Shown here piece after piece: positions 16,360 to 24,419 of a stretch of 47,887 nucleotides of DNA. The stretch comes from Lachnospiraceae bacterium UBA3273. GTDB taxonomy: Bacteria > Bacillota > Clostridia > Lachnospirales > Lachnospiraceae. The position numbers and the translations under genes are program-made. The first letter of the stretch is position 1. Each line of letters begins with the position of its first letter. The DNA lies in assembly GCA_002362385.1 (NCBI GenBank), contig DEUB01000011.1, positions 1 through 47,887 of the forward strand, given 5' to 3'. The notes below the pieces were generated by a model. The model did no database searches, was not told where the DNA came from, and saw only the letters and a program-made list of their open reading frames with translations.

Positions 16360-17505
16360 ATGGAATATATTTCAAATACATTGAGCAACTTAATACATCA
16401 GACTGCGTTTTTCAATCTGACTTGGGGAAACTATCTGATGATCTTAGTTGCATGTGTATTTCTTTATCTTGCTATTGCAAAAGGCTTTGAACCCTTGCTT
16501 TTACTGCCAATAGCTTTCGGTATGCTGTTAGTTAATATCTATCCGGATATTATGGCTCCCATAGAATATGGAAAAGCCGGCGGTTTACTGTATTATTTCT
16601 ATTTACTGGATGAATGGGCGATCATGCCTTCGCTGATCTTTATGGGTGTAGGCGCCATGACGGACTTCGGTCCCCTGATTGCCAATCCCAAAAGCTTTTT
16701 ATTAGGTGCATCCGCACAGTTCGGTATTTTCGCGGCGTATTTCGGCGCGATCGCAATGGGCTTTAATGATAAGGCTGCAGCTGCGATTTCCATTATCGGC
16801 GGTGCAGACGGCCCTACTTCTATTTTCCTGGCAGGTAAGCTGGGACAGACGGCCCTTTTGGGACCCATCGCCGTAGCGGCATATTCCTATATGTCCCTGG
16901 TGCCGATCATCCAGCCGCCCATTATGAAGCTTTTTACTACCGAAAAGGAAAGAAAGATCAAAATGGGACAGCTTCGTCCTGTCAGCAAGTTAGAGAAGAT
17001 CCTTTTCCCGATCATCGTTACGATCGTGGTATGTCTGATCCTTCCTACAACCGCTCCTTTGGTAGGTATGCTGATGCTTGGTAACTTATTCAGGGAGTCC
17101 GGCGTGGTAAGACAGCTGACGGAAACGGCTTCCAACGCTTTGATGTATATTGTAGTTATTCTGCTGGGTACATCAGTAGGCGCTACCACGAGTGCGGAAG
17201 CATTCTTAAACTGGGATACCTTAAAGATCGTAGGTCTGGGTCTGATTGCATTTGCATTCGGTACGGCAGCCGGCGTATTGTTCGGTAAGCTGATGTGCGT
17301 ACTTTCACATGGCCAGGTTAATCCTTTGATCGGTTCAGCAGGCGTATCTGCGGTTCCTATGGCAGCCCGTGTATCCCAGAAGGTCGGTTCACAATATGAT
17401 CCTACCAACTTTTTGCTGATGCATGCTATGGGACCCAACGTTGCCGGCGTTATCGGTACTGCAGTTGCAGCCGGAACCTTTATGGCGATTTTCGGAGTGT
17501 TCTAA
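16360..17505 (+). CDS. oadB: Sodium-ion-translocating decarboxylase beta subunit (OadB/MmdB/GcdB)
   Basis: The 381-residue polytopic protein has about ten membrane segments and the family signatures EWAIMPSLIFMGVGAMTDFGPLIANPK, IIGGADGPTSIFLAGKL, SYMSLVPIIQPPIMKL and NPLIGSAGVSAVPMAARVSQKVG. The beta subunit decarboxylates carboxybiotin and uses the energy to export Na+. Conserved acidic (GADGPTS) and serine-rich motifs that line the ion path are present, so it looks functional. The start ATG has an AGGAGG ribosome binding site. It lies between the biotin carrier and oadA, as expected for one complex. Confidence 0.95.
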   Translation: MEYISNTLSNLIHQTAFFNLTWGNYLMILVACVFLYLAIAKGFEPLLLLPIAFGMLLVNIYPDIMAPIEYGKAGGLLYYFYLLDEWAIMPSLIFMGVGAMTDFGPLIANPKSFLLGASAQFGIFAAYFGAIAMGFNDKAAAAISIIGGADGPTSIFLAGKLGQTALLGPIAVAAYSYMSLVPIIQPPIMKLFTTEKERKIKMGQLRPVSKLEKILFPIIVTIVVCLILPTTAPLVGMLMLGNLFRESGVVRQLTETASNALMYIVVILLGTSVGATTSAEAFLNWDTLKIVGLGLIAFAFGTAAGVLFGKLMCVLSHGQVNPLIGSAGVSAVPMAARVSQKVGSQYDPTNFLLMHAMGPNVAGVIGTAVAAGTFMAIFGVF

Positions 17506-17607
17506 GCGATAATGAAATAAATGAAAAAGCGCCGGGAAAAAGGCCGCGGCGCACCCTTATTGCGGGATGGCAATAAGAATATTATAAAAAATATGGAGGA
17601 AAAAGTA

Positions 17608-19008
17608 ATGGCAAAACCTGTTAAAATTACAGAAACAATTTTACGTGATGCTCATCAGTCCCTGATCGCTACCAGAATGCCTACCGAGTTGATGCTTCCC
17701 ATCATCGATAAGATGGACAAAGTCGGCTATCATTCCGTAGAGTGCTGGGGCGGTGCAACATTCGACGCATCCCTTCGTTTCTTAAAAGAAGATCCATGGG
17801 AGAGACTTAGAAAATTAAAAGACGGCTTTAAGAATACAAAGCTGCAGATGTTATTAAGAGGTCAGAACGTACTCGGCTATCGTCATTATGCAGACGATGT
17901 AGTAGAGCATTTCGTTCAGAAATCCGTTGCAAACGGTATTGATATCATCCGTATCTTCGACTGCTTAAACGACCTTAGAAACCTGGAAACGGCAGTTAAA
18001 GCATGTAAGAAAGAGGGCGGACACGCTCAGATCGCTTTGTCCTATACATTGGGCGACGCTTATACAGAGCAGTACTGGATGGATATTGCAAAGAGAATTG
18101 AGGAAATGGGCGCTGATTCCATTTGTATCAAGGATATGGCAGGCCTTCTGGTTCCCTATGAAGCAAGCAAACTGATCACTGCATTAAAGAGCGCAACAGA
18201 GCTTCCTATCCAGCTTCATACACACTATACCTCCGGTGTAGCAAGTATGACCTATTTAAAGGCCGTAGAAGCAGGCGTTGATGTGATCGATACTGCTATG
18301 AGTCCTTTTGCACTGGGTACTTCCCAGCCTGCGACAGAGGTTATGGTTGAGACCTTCAAGGGGACGGAATACGACACCGGATTTGACCAGGATCTGCTGG
18401 CTGAGATCGCAGACCACTTCGCTCCTTACAGGGAAGAGTGCTTAAAGAACGGCCTTTTGAATCCCAAGGTTATGGGCGTTAACATCAAGACCTTATTATA
18501 TCAGGTACCCGGCGGTATGCTTTCCAACATGGTAAGTCAGTTAAAAGAGCAGAATGCAGAGGATAAATATGACGACGTATTAAAGGAAATCCCCAGAGTC
18601 CGCAAAGACTTCGGCGAGCCTCCGCTTGTAACGCCTTCATCCCAGATCGTAGGTACACAGGCAGTTATGAACGTCCTCATGGGCGAGCCTTATAAGATGG
18701 CTACCGGCCAGACCAAGGATTTGTTAAGCGGTAAATACGGCGAGACCGTTAAACCCTTCAACAAAGAGGTTCAGAAAAAGGTTATCGGCGACGCAGAGGT
18801 TATTACCTGTCGTCCTGCCGATCTGTTAGAGCCTGAATGGGATAAGCTGAAAGAGGAGTCCAAAGAGTGGGCAAGAAGCGACGAGGACGTATTGTCCTAC
18901 GCATTGTTCCCGCAGGTAGCGGTTGACTTCTTCAAATACCGCAAGGCACAGGAAGAAAAGGTAGATCTGACACAGGCTGATACAAAGAACGGGGCTTATC
19001 CGGTCTAA
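17608..19008 (+). CDS. oadA: Oxaloacetate decarboxylase alpha / 5S carboxyltransferase domain (OadA)
   Basis: The 466-residue protein begins MAKPVKITETILRDAHQSLIATRM, the conserved opening of the HMGL-like TIM barrel that transfers CO2 from oxaloacetate or pyruvate to biotin. Other barrel motifs are VECWGGATFDASLRFLKEDPWERL, LRGQNVLGYRHY, RIFDCLNDLRN, DSICIKDMAGLL and LHTHYTSGVASMTYLKAVEAGVD (metal-binding histidines). The conserved C-terminal domain (PGGMLSNMVSQL) is present, but the biotin domain is absent and is supplied by the separate carrier gene. The start is ATG 17608, eight bases after GGAGG (17595-17599). The 29-codon upstream extension is unlikely. Confidence 0.94.
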   Translation: MAKPVKITETILRDAHQSLIATRMPTELMLPIIDKMDKVGYHSVECWGGATFDASLRFLKEDPWERLRKLKDGFKNTKLQMLLRGQNVLGYRHYADDVVEHFVQKSVANGIDIIRIFDCLNDLRNLETAVKACKKEGGHAQIALSYTLGDAYTEQYWMDIAKRIEEMGADSICIKDMAGLLVPYEASKLITALKSATELPIQLHTHYTSGVASMTYLKAVEAGVDVIDTAMSPFALGTSQPATEVMVETFKGTEYDTGFDQDLLAEIADHFAPYREECLKNGLLNPKVMGVNIKTLLYQVPGGMLSNMVSQLKEQNAEDKYDDVLKEIPRVRKDFGEPPLVTPSSQIVGTQAVMNVLMGEPYKMATGQTKDLLSGKYGETVKPFNKEVQKKVIGDAEVITCRPADLLEPEWDKLKEESKEWARSDEDVLSYALFPQVAVDFFKYRKAQEEKVDLTQADTKNGAYPV

Positions 19009-19056
19009 TATATGGTCCTATGATCATTTTGTAAAGGATAAATTAGAAATATTGAA

Positions 19057-19088
19057 AGACACGCTGTCGGAGGATGGCGTGTCTTTTT
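19057..19088 (+). terminator. Terminator of the decarboxylase operon
   Basis: AGACACGC (19057-19064) pairs perfectly with GCGTGTCT (19077-19084), with a 12-base loop and a T-run after the stem. Confidence 0.88.
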
Positions 19089-19125
19089 ACTATTTTTATG
19101 GAGTTCTGTTTCTTATGGACAGATG

Positions 19126-19155
19126 TTGTTATTGAAAGAAAGAATATGATACAAT
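19126..19155 (+). promoter_or_regulatory. Possible promoter of the DUF3791-DUF3990 cassette
   Basis: TTGTTA (19126-19131) and TACAAT (19150-19155) are spaced by 18 bases in an AT-rich gap. The first gene starts about 70 bases farther on with an AAAGGGGCAGG ribosome binding region. Confidence 0.5.
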
Positions 19156-19226
19156 AGCCATAATAGTTGCTTGAAATAGTTTTTTAGGTTTAAATAGAAA
19201 TAATGTATAAGTAAAGGGGCAGGTAT

Positions 19227-19445
19227 ATGAATGAACAGAAACGAAAAATAGACTATACAGTTGTCTGTGTAAATGAATTTGCGCAGACGCATAACATTGG
19301 AGTAAAAGAGGCGTTTCAATACTTATTCCAATTTAAGGGAATTGAATTTATAAAAGAAAACTATGAGATAGAACATACTTTATCGTTTGAAACAGTATTG
19401 GAAGACCTTTTGGTACTATGTAAGAGGAATGGAGGAACTATATGA
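19227..19445 (+). CDS. DUF3791-family small protein
   Basis: The 72-residue helical protein has the pattern YTVVCVNEFAQTHNIGVKEAFQYLFQFKGIEFIKENYEIEHTLSFE...CKRNGG, which I recognise as DUF3791. It has no signal or membrane segment. The next gene's ATG overlaps its stop codon (ATGA at 19442-19445), indicating translational coupling. DUF3791 genes commonly precede DUF3990 genes in gut Firmicutes. I infer a partner or antitoxin-like role, but this is not shown by the sequence alone. Base composition is clearly more AT-rich than the flanking metabolic genes, consistent with an acquired cassette. Confidence 0.82.
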   Translation: MNEQKRKIDYTVVCVNEFAQTHNIGVKEAFQYLFQFKGIEFIKENYEIEHTLSFETVLEDLLVLCKRNGGTI

Positions 19446-19954
19446 TTTTATATCATGGGAGCAACATGAAAATAGAAAGTATTAATCTGGCGATGTGTAG
19501 ACCATATAAAGATTTTGGAAGAGGTTTCTATTTGACAGATATGAAAGAACAGTCGGAGAGAATGGCGCAAAGAGTTGCCAGAATTTATGGCGGTTCCCCG
19601 GTTTTAAATGTATTTGAAATTCAAGATGGTTTTACAAGAATTCCGGATATTGTTATTAAGGATTTTGGAACCAGAACTTCAGAAGAATGGGCAAGATTTG
19701 TAATGAATAACAGGAATAAAACATTTGGCGATATTAAAGACAGCTTGTGTAATCAGGATAATAAGTATGATATTGTTATAGGACCTGTTGCAGATGATAA
19801 TATGGCATTGTTGTTCCGACAGTATGAGAATGAAGTTATTGACTTTGAAACATTGTTAAAAGGAATGATATATAAAGAGACATCTTCACAATACTCTTTC
19901 CATACAGAAAAAAGTATTAGATTATTGAGAAAGGTGGCAGATGAAATTGAATAA
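19442..19954 (+). CDS. DUF3990-family protein, ADP-ribosyltransferase-like
   Basis: The 170-residue protein has the DUF3990 (PF13151) pattern: LYHGS at residues 3-7, DFGRGFYLT at 24-32, DIVIGPVADDN at 110-120 and SQYSFHTEKSIRLL at 149-162. The first two resemble the H...Y part of the H-Y-E ADP-ribosyltransferase fold (as in DarT or RES/tRNA 2'-phosphotransferase-like proteins), and the late SQYSF segment could supply the third active-site residue. It should therefore be a cytoplasmic NAD-dependent modifying enzyme, possibly a toxin. Target and activity are unknown. It overlaps both neighbours (4 and 14 bases), so the three genes form a tight unit. Confidence 0.8.
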   Translation: MILYHGSNMKIESINLAMCRPYKDFGRGFYLTDMKEQSERMAQRVARIYGGSPVLNVFEIQDGFTRIPDIVIKDFGTRTSEEWARFVMNNRNKTFGDIKDSLCNQDNKYDIVIGPVADDNMALLFRQYENEVIDFETLLKGMIYKETSSQYSFHTEKSIRLLRKVADEIE

Positions 19955-20177
19955 TCAGGAACAATTAATTGAATATGTGATTCAGGATATTATCTATATG
20001 ATAACCACTGAGCAAAATATAGAATATGATGAAGCCATGAATCGGTTTTATAACTCGGAAGTATTTGAAAAGCTACAGGATAAGGAAACAGGGTTATATA
20101 TGGAAAGTCCGGCTTATGTTTATGACTTATTTAAGGACGAGTGTAACTTTGGACATCTGGTTCAGGCAGAAATTTGA
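19941..20177 (+). CDS. Small protein of the DUF3990 cassette
   Basis: The 78-residue acidic, helical protein (EYVIQDIIYMITTEQNIEYDEAMNRFYNSEVFEKLQDKETGLYMESPAYVYDLFKDE) carries the recognisable F-x-N-S-x-V-F-E-K-L-x-D-x-x-T-G-L-Y motif. That motif accompanies DUF3990 genes in other clostridia. It has no membrane segment. It starts inside the end of the DUF3990 gene (14-base overlap). I cannot assign it to a named family with certainty. By position it is a candidate antitoxin, immunity or targeting subunit. Confidence 0.72.
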   Translation: MKLNNQEQLIEYVIQDIIYMITTEQNIEYDEAMNRFYNSEVFEKLQDKETGLYMESPAYVYDLFKDECNFGHLVQAEI

Positions 20178-20211
20178 AAACCGGTTTACAATAAAAAGGA
20201 AGGAATGACCA

Positions 20212-20664
20212 ATGGAAGCAGCAGATAAAAAAATAACACCCTATACCAGAAAGATAGCCTATTATGAAACGGACCAAATGGGCATTGTCCATCATTCCAA
20301 CTATATCAGATGGTTTGAAGAAGCAAGGATTGATTTCTTGAGTCAAATCGGCCTTCCTTACAATAAGATGGAAGAAGAGGGGATTCTCATTCCGGTCTTA
20401 TCCGTTTCCTGCGAATATAAGTATGCTATGCGTTTTGGGCAGCGGTTTCGGATTACCTTGCGCATCAGTTCTTTTACGGGAGTAAAATTCCATGTGTTAT
20501 ATGAAGTGGCCGATGAGGATACGGGAAAACTCCACGCCACGGGAGAATCCAGCCATTGTTTCGTAACAAATGATATGATACCCATCCGCATGAAAAAGGA
20601 GCATCCGGATATTTACCAAAGCCTTATGAGATATGTGGAGCGGGAACAGGATGGGAAAGAATAA
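20212..20664 (+). CDS. Acyl-CoA thioesterase (YbgC/4-hydroxybenzoyl-CoA type hotdog fold)
   Basis: The 150-residue protein has the hotdog-fold signature YYETDQMGIVHHSNYIRWFEEARIDFLSQIGLPY. The catalytic-type Asp and HHSNY motif of the YbgC/FadM subgroup is present, followed by YKYAMRFGQRFRITLRI and ATGESSHCFV. Members hydrolyse short to medium acyl-CoA or aromatic acyl-CoA esters in the cytoplasm. A GGAAGG ribosome binding site precedes the ATG. The TetR gene downstream has its own promoter just after this stop codon, so the two may be functionally linked but are separately transcribed. Confidence 0.92.
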   Translation: MEAADKKITPYTRKIAYYETDQMGIVHHSNYIRWFEEARIDFLSQIGLPYNKMEEEGILIPVLSVSCEYKYAMRFGQRFRITLRISSFTGVKFHVLYEVADEDTGKLHATGESSHCFVTNDMIPIRMKKEHPDIYQSLMRYVEREQDGKE

Positions 20665-20665
20665 C

Positions 20666-20705
20666 TTGACAAATCTTTCCACATGTACTAACATAACGTA
20701 TGTTA
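20666..20705 (+). promoter_or_regulatory. tetR promoter with overlapping palindromic operator
   Basis: TTGACA (20666-20671) is followed after 17 bases by TAACAT (20689-20694). The -10 box lies in an inverted repeat TAACATA-ACG-TATGTTA (20689-20705). Binding of the TetR-type product there would block its own promoter. Confidence 0.72.
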
Positions 20706-20756
20706 TCAATTATTGTGCGGGAAATTGCTCCGCTGCGAAAGAGAAGGGATTAAATC

Positions 20757-21305
20757 ATGGCCAGAAAGATCAGTATTACAAAGGAAATGCTCATAAACAG
20801 CGCATTTGAAATGGCAAAGGAGGAAGGGCTTAAGGAAGTGACGGCAAGAAAGCTTGCAGCTAAGGCCGGCTGTTCCACCCAGCCTATATTCCGCGTTTAC
20901 AGCAGTATGGACGAAATGTATGACGAGGTTTACCAGATGGCGGTTGCCTATTTTTCGGAATACTATGGAAAATATCAGGGAAACAGCGATGTTCCTTTTA
21001 CCAACTTAGGGATGGCGTATATTGAGTTCGCCGGGAAGGAAGTTCAATTATTTCGTATGTTATTTATGGAAGAGAAGCGGTGCAATGCTTCTTTGTTCGG
21101 CATCCTGAACGGTAAGACCGGGGCCCTTCACAAAGAGATATTAAGGGCAAAGGAACAGGGAGCGAAGGATCCCAGCGGGATTTTCATGAAGATGTGGATT
21201 TTTATCCATGGAGCTGCCGCTATGATGACTACCGGGGACTATGATCTTTCTATGGAGGAAACAAAAGGGCTTTTGGAGGAAGCATATGCATCCTTTATGA
21301 AATAG
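20757..21305 (+). CDS. TetR/AcrR-family transcriptional regulator
   Basis: The 182-residue protein has an N-terminal helix-turn-helix (ITKEMLINSAFEMAKEEGLKEVTARKLAAKAGCSTQPIFRVYSSMDEMYDEVY) and a helical C-terminal ligand/dimer domain with a WIFIHGAAAMMTTG segment, typical of this family. The palindrome over its promoter implies autorepression. The nearest candidate target is the thioesterase upstream, but no shared operator is visible there. The start ATG follows AGAAGGGATTAAATC, giving a weak but acceptable ribosome binding site. Confidence 0.93.
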   Translation: MARKISITKEMLINSAFEMAKEEGLKEVTARKLAAKAGCSTQPIFRVYSSMDEMYDEVYQMAVAYFSEYYGKYQGNSDVPFTNLGMAYIEFAGKEVQLFRMLFMEEKRCNASLFGILNGKTGALHKEILRAKEQGAKDPSGIFMKMWIFIHGAAAMMTTGDYDLSMEETKGLLEEAYASFMK

Positions 21306-21435
21306 ATAATTAAAGGGCAAAAGAGCCGAACAGGAAGGAAAAATACGGCCGGGCGGGTCAAGGTCATGGGGAAGCGGACAACGAGTAAAAAGCTTTGGCC
21401 ATAGAAGAAACAAACGGAGAATAAAGGGAGTTACG

Positions 21436-22380
21436 ATGACAGAGGAAACAGGTAAAAGAGAGCATACGGATATCATAGGGCTTATTAAGGAGCGTTTTGC
21501 CAAAATGAGCAAGAGCCATAAGAAGATCGCCGCCTATATTATGGATCATTATGACCAGGCGGTGTTTATGACGGCGGCGCAGCTTGGCAAGGAAGTGGAG
21601 ATCAGCGAATCCACGGTAGTGCGCTTTGCATCCGGACTGGGATTCGAAGGGTATCCCGAATTTCAGCATGCGCTTGAAGCCTGGATCAAAAACGAATGGA
21701 ACAGCGTCGCAAAGGTTGGGATGAAATACGGCAAGAGCACCCAGTCGGAAATCCTTACAAGCGTTTTAAATTCCGATATCGAAAAAATAGCCGATACTCT
21801 GCAGAATGTGGATGTGGCGGCTTTTGAAGCGGCTGTGGACATTATTCTCGGGGCAAGGCATATTTATGTGGTAGGCTTAAGGAGCTGTGAACCATTGGCG
21901 GATTTTTTGAGCTTTTATCTGACCATGATAAGGGGAGACGTTATCCTGATCAGAACGACCTCCGTTACGGAAATTTTTGAGCAGATGATAAGGATAGACG
22001 AAAATGATGTGGTAATCGGCATCAGCTTTCCCAGATACTCCATGCGTACCTTAAAGGCCATGGAATTTGCCAATGACAGGAACGCTAAGGTAATAGCCAT
22101 TACGGATTCTATCCATTCGCCCATGAATCTGTATTCCTCCTGCAATCTGTGCGCAAGAAGCGATATGGTTTCCATTGTGGATTCCCTTGTGGCGCCGTTA
22201 AGTCTTATTAACGCCCTCGTGGTTGCCCTCTGCTTAAGGAAACCGGAGCAGGTAACGGAAAATCTGAAGGAACTGGAAAAGGTCTGGGGAAATTATCAGG
22301 TTTATTTAAATGATGAAATCAATTTTATTGACGAGGAGCCTGTTTTGAACAATCCCCTTACGAAGGAAGAATATGAGTAG
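21436..22380 (+). CDS. MurR/RpiR-family transcriptional regulator
   Basis: The 314-residue protein has the RpiR helix-turn-helix at about residues 12-85 (LIKERFAKMSKSHKKIAAYIMDHYDQAVFMTAAQLGKEVEISESTVVRFASGLGFEGYPEF). A SIS sugar-phosphate-binding domain follows from about 130-270 (GARHIYVVGLRSCEPLADFLSFYLTMI, VVIGISFPRYSMRTLKAMEFA, KVIAITDS). Such proteins sense a phosphosugar. Here the downstream genes are a flavoprotein and cmk, so the regulon is unclear. Its stop overlaps the next gene by eight bases. An AAAGGGAG ribosome binding site supports the ATG. Confidence 0.93.
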   Translation: MTEETGKREHTDIIGLIKERFAKMSKSHKKIAAYIMDHYDQAVFMTAAQLGKEVEISESTVVRFASGLGFEGYPEFQHALEAWIKNEWNSVAKVGMKYGKSTQSEILTSVLNSDIEKIADTLQNVDVAAFEAAVDIILGARHIYVVGLRSCEPLADFLSFYLTMIRGDVILIRTTSVTEIFEQMIRIDENDVVIGISFPRYSMRTLKAMEFANDRNAKVIAITDSIHSPMNLYSSCNLCARSDMVSIVDSLVAPLSLINALVVALCLRKPEQVTENLKELEKVWGNYQVYLNDEINFIDEEPVLNNPLTKEEYE

Positions 22381-23632
22381 AGTGATCGTGATCGGCGGCG
22401 GCGCTGCGGGTATGATGGCGGCGGCAGCGGCGGCGGACAAAGGGCATCAGGTTACCCTTTTGGAAAGAAATGAAAAGCTGGGCAAAAAGGTTTTCATAAC
22501 GGGAAAGGGCAGATGTAATCTGACCAATGCCTCGGATATAGAAGAGATTTTTGAGCATGTTGTGACCAACCGAAAATTTTTATACAGCGCTTTATACGGG
22601 TTTGATAACCGTGCCTGTATGGATTTTTTTGAGGAAAACGGTCTGCGTTTAAAGGTGGAGCGGGGAAACAGGGTATTTCCGGCTTCCGACCATTCATCCG
22701 ATGTGATCAGGATCTTAGAGAAGAAGCTGATGGGGCTTTCGGTAGAGATCAGGCTGCATACCCGGGTGGAAAGCCTTGTAACGGAAAGTCTTCTGACAGA
22801 AAACGGCTGTGATAAAAGGCGTATCAAAGGTGTCCGGGACGAACGGGGAAAATACTATGAGGCGGACGCAGTCATTCTCGCCACAGGAGGAGTTTCCTAC
22901 CCTTCCACAGGATCTACGGGAGACGGACACAGAATGGCGGAGGAGACGGGACATAAGGTCACGGAACTTTACCCGGCCCTTGTTCCCTTAAAAGCCAGGG
23001 AAGACTTTTGCAGGGATTTGATGGGACTTTCCTTAAAAAACGTGACTGCAACCTTTAAGGAAGGCAAAAAGGTGTTATATTCGGAATTCGGGGAAATGCT
23101 TTTTACCCATTTCGGGGTCAGCGGCCCCATTATACTGAGCGGCGCAAGCGTTATTAACCAGAGGCTTGTCAAAAATGAAATACAGCTTTTTATCGATTTG
23201 AAGCCGGCGCTTACGGAAGAACAACTGCAAAACAGGCTGACCAGGGATTTTGAGGAAAACAGGCAGAAGCAGTTTAAAAATGCCTGCGGCGGGCTTTTTC
23301 CCGCAAGGCTCATACCGGTTATGATAGCCCTCTCAGGCATCGATCCGGATAAAAAGGCTTGTGAGATCAGTAAAGAAGAGAAAAGAAACTTTGCCCGATG
23401 CATTAAAGCGCTGCCCCTTACCATTACAGGAACCGGCGGGTACGAGGAGGCCATTGTGACCAAGGGCGGCGTCAGTGTGAAGGACATCAATCCTTCCACC
23501 ATGGAATCGAAACAGGTTTCCGGTTTGTATTTTGCGGGAGAGCTTATAGATGTGGACGCTTTTACCGGTGGCTATAACCTGCAGATCGCATGGTCGACGG
23601 GAAGGCTGGCGGGAGAATCGGCGGCGGAATAG
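22373..23632 (+). CDS. FAD-dependent oxidoreductase of the HI0933/BaiN family
   Basis: The 419-residue flavoprotein starts with the Rossmann motif VIVIGGGAAGMMAAAAAADKGHQVTLLERNEKLGKKVFITGKGRCNLTNA, which is diagnostic of the HI0933-like family. A second FAD segment is AVILATGGVSYPSTGSTGDGHRMAE, and the end carries GLYFAGELIDVDAFTGGYNLQIAWSTGRLAGESA. The family includes BaiN, proposed to act on bile-acid intermediates in Clostridium, but most members are uncharacterised, so no substrate is claimed. It overlaps the rpiR-type gene and is followed 25 bases later by cmk, so it probably lies in one transcription unit. Confidence 0.92.
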   Translation: MSRVIVIGGGAAGMMAAAAAADKGHQVTLLERNEKLGKKVFITGKGRCNLTNASDIEEIFEHVVTNRKFLYSALYGFDNRACMDFFEENGLRLKVERGNRVFPASDHSSDVIRILEKKLMGLSVEIRLHTRVESLVTESLLTENGCDKRRIKGVRDERGKYYEADAVILATGGVSYPSTGSTGDGHRMAEETGHKVTELYPALVPLKAREDFCRDLMGLSLKNVTATFKEGKKVLYSEFGEMLFTHFGVSGPIILSGASVINQRLVKNEIQLFIDLKPALTEEQLQNRLTRDFEENRQKQFKNACGGLFPARLIPVMIALSGIDPDKKACEISKEEKRNFARCIKALPLTITGTGGYEEAIVTKGGVSVKDINPSTMESKQVSGLYFAGELIDVDAFTGGYNLQIAWSTGRLAGESAAE

Positions 23633-23657
23633 AGGAGCAGGAAGGAAGAGAAAAGTT

Positions 23658-24341
23658 ATGAGTTACAGTATAGCGATTGACGGGCCTGCAGGAGCAGGAA
23701 AAAGCACGATCGCGAAAAGGATCGCAAAACAGCTTGGATTTATTTATGTGGACACGGGAGCTATGTACCGTGCCATGGCGCTGCATATTTTGAGAAAGGG
23801 CATTTCTCCGGAGGACGGAGAGGCTATCAGCAGGGCATGCGGGGATGCGGACATTACGATCCGTTATGAAAACGGGGAGCAGGTCGTGCTGCTAAACGGG
23901 GAAAATGTAAACGGACTGATCCGGACGGAGGAAGTGGGGAATATGGCTTCCGCAAGCTCGGTAAACGGCGATGTTCGCAAAAAACTGGTTTCTCTGCAGC
24001 AGAGGCTTGCTGAGACCGCCGATGTGATTATGGACGGCAGGGACATCGGGACCTGCGTACTGCCCCGTGCGGATGTAAAGGTATATTTGACGGCGGATGC
24101 AGGGGTGCGCGCTAAAAGAAGATATGATGAGCTGGTACAGAAGGGAGCTTCATGTGACCTTGATAAAATAGAACAGGATATTATCGATCGGGATAACCGG
24201 GATATGAATCGGGAAAACTCCCCCCTAAGGCAGGCGGAGGACGCAGTTTTACTGGATTCGTCGGATATGACCATTGACGAGGTCGTGGAAAATATTATCG
24301 GTATGGTGAAAAGACAGACGGATCAAAAAGGAAGACGATAG
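23658..24341 (+). CDS. cmk: Cytidylate kinase
   Basis: Phosphorylates CMP and dCMP with ATP. The 227-residue product has the P-loop at IAIDGPAGAGKSTIAKRIAKQL, then YVDTGAMYRAMAL, the CMP-binding insert and VIMDGRDIGTCVLPRADVKVYLTADAGVRAKRRYDEL. The IIDRDNRDMNRENSPLRQAEDAVLLDSSDM block completes the family. ATG 23658 with an upstream GGAAGG/GGAAGAG region is preferred over the longer frame that runs back into the flavoprotein gene. cmk, ispH and rpsA in this order is a standard clostridial cluster. Confidence 0.97.
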   Translation: MSYSIAIDGPAGAGKSTIAKRIAKQLGFIYVDTGAMYRAMALHILRKGISPEDGEAISRACGDADITIRYENGEQVVLLNGENVNGLIRTEEVGNMASASSVNGDVRKKLVSLQQRLAETADVIMDGRDIGTCVLPRADVKVYLTADAGVRAKRRYDELVQKGASCDLDKIEQDIIDRDNRDMNRENSPLRQAEDAVLLDSSDMTIDEVVENIIGMVKRQTDQKGRR

Positions 24342-24419
24342 ATGGATTTCCAAAGGAAAGCGGATAGAAGTATATCGGATAGAGCAGGATAAAACAAGGA
24401 TCAGAGGGACGGACAGGGT

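Noticed and set aside
16887..17438. 183-codon antisense frame opposite oadB
   Set aside because: A shadow of a conserved membrane gene; composition is not protein-like and no start signal is present.
17521..17607. N-terminal extension of oadA
   Set aside because: The basic, low-complexity extension is not family-like, and GGAGG at 17595-17599 supports ATG 17608.
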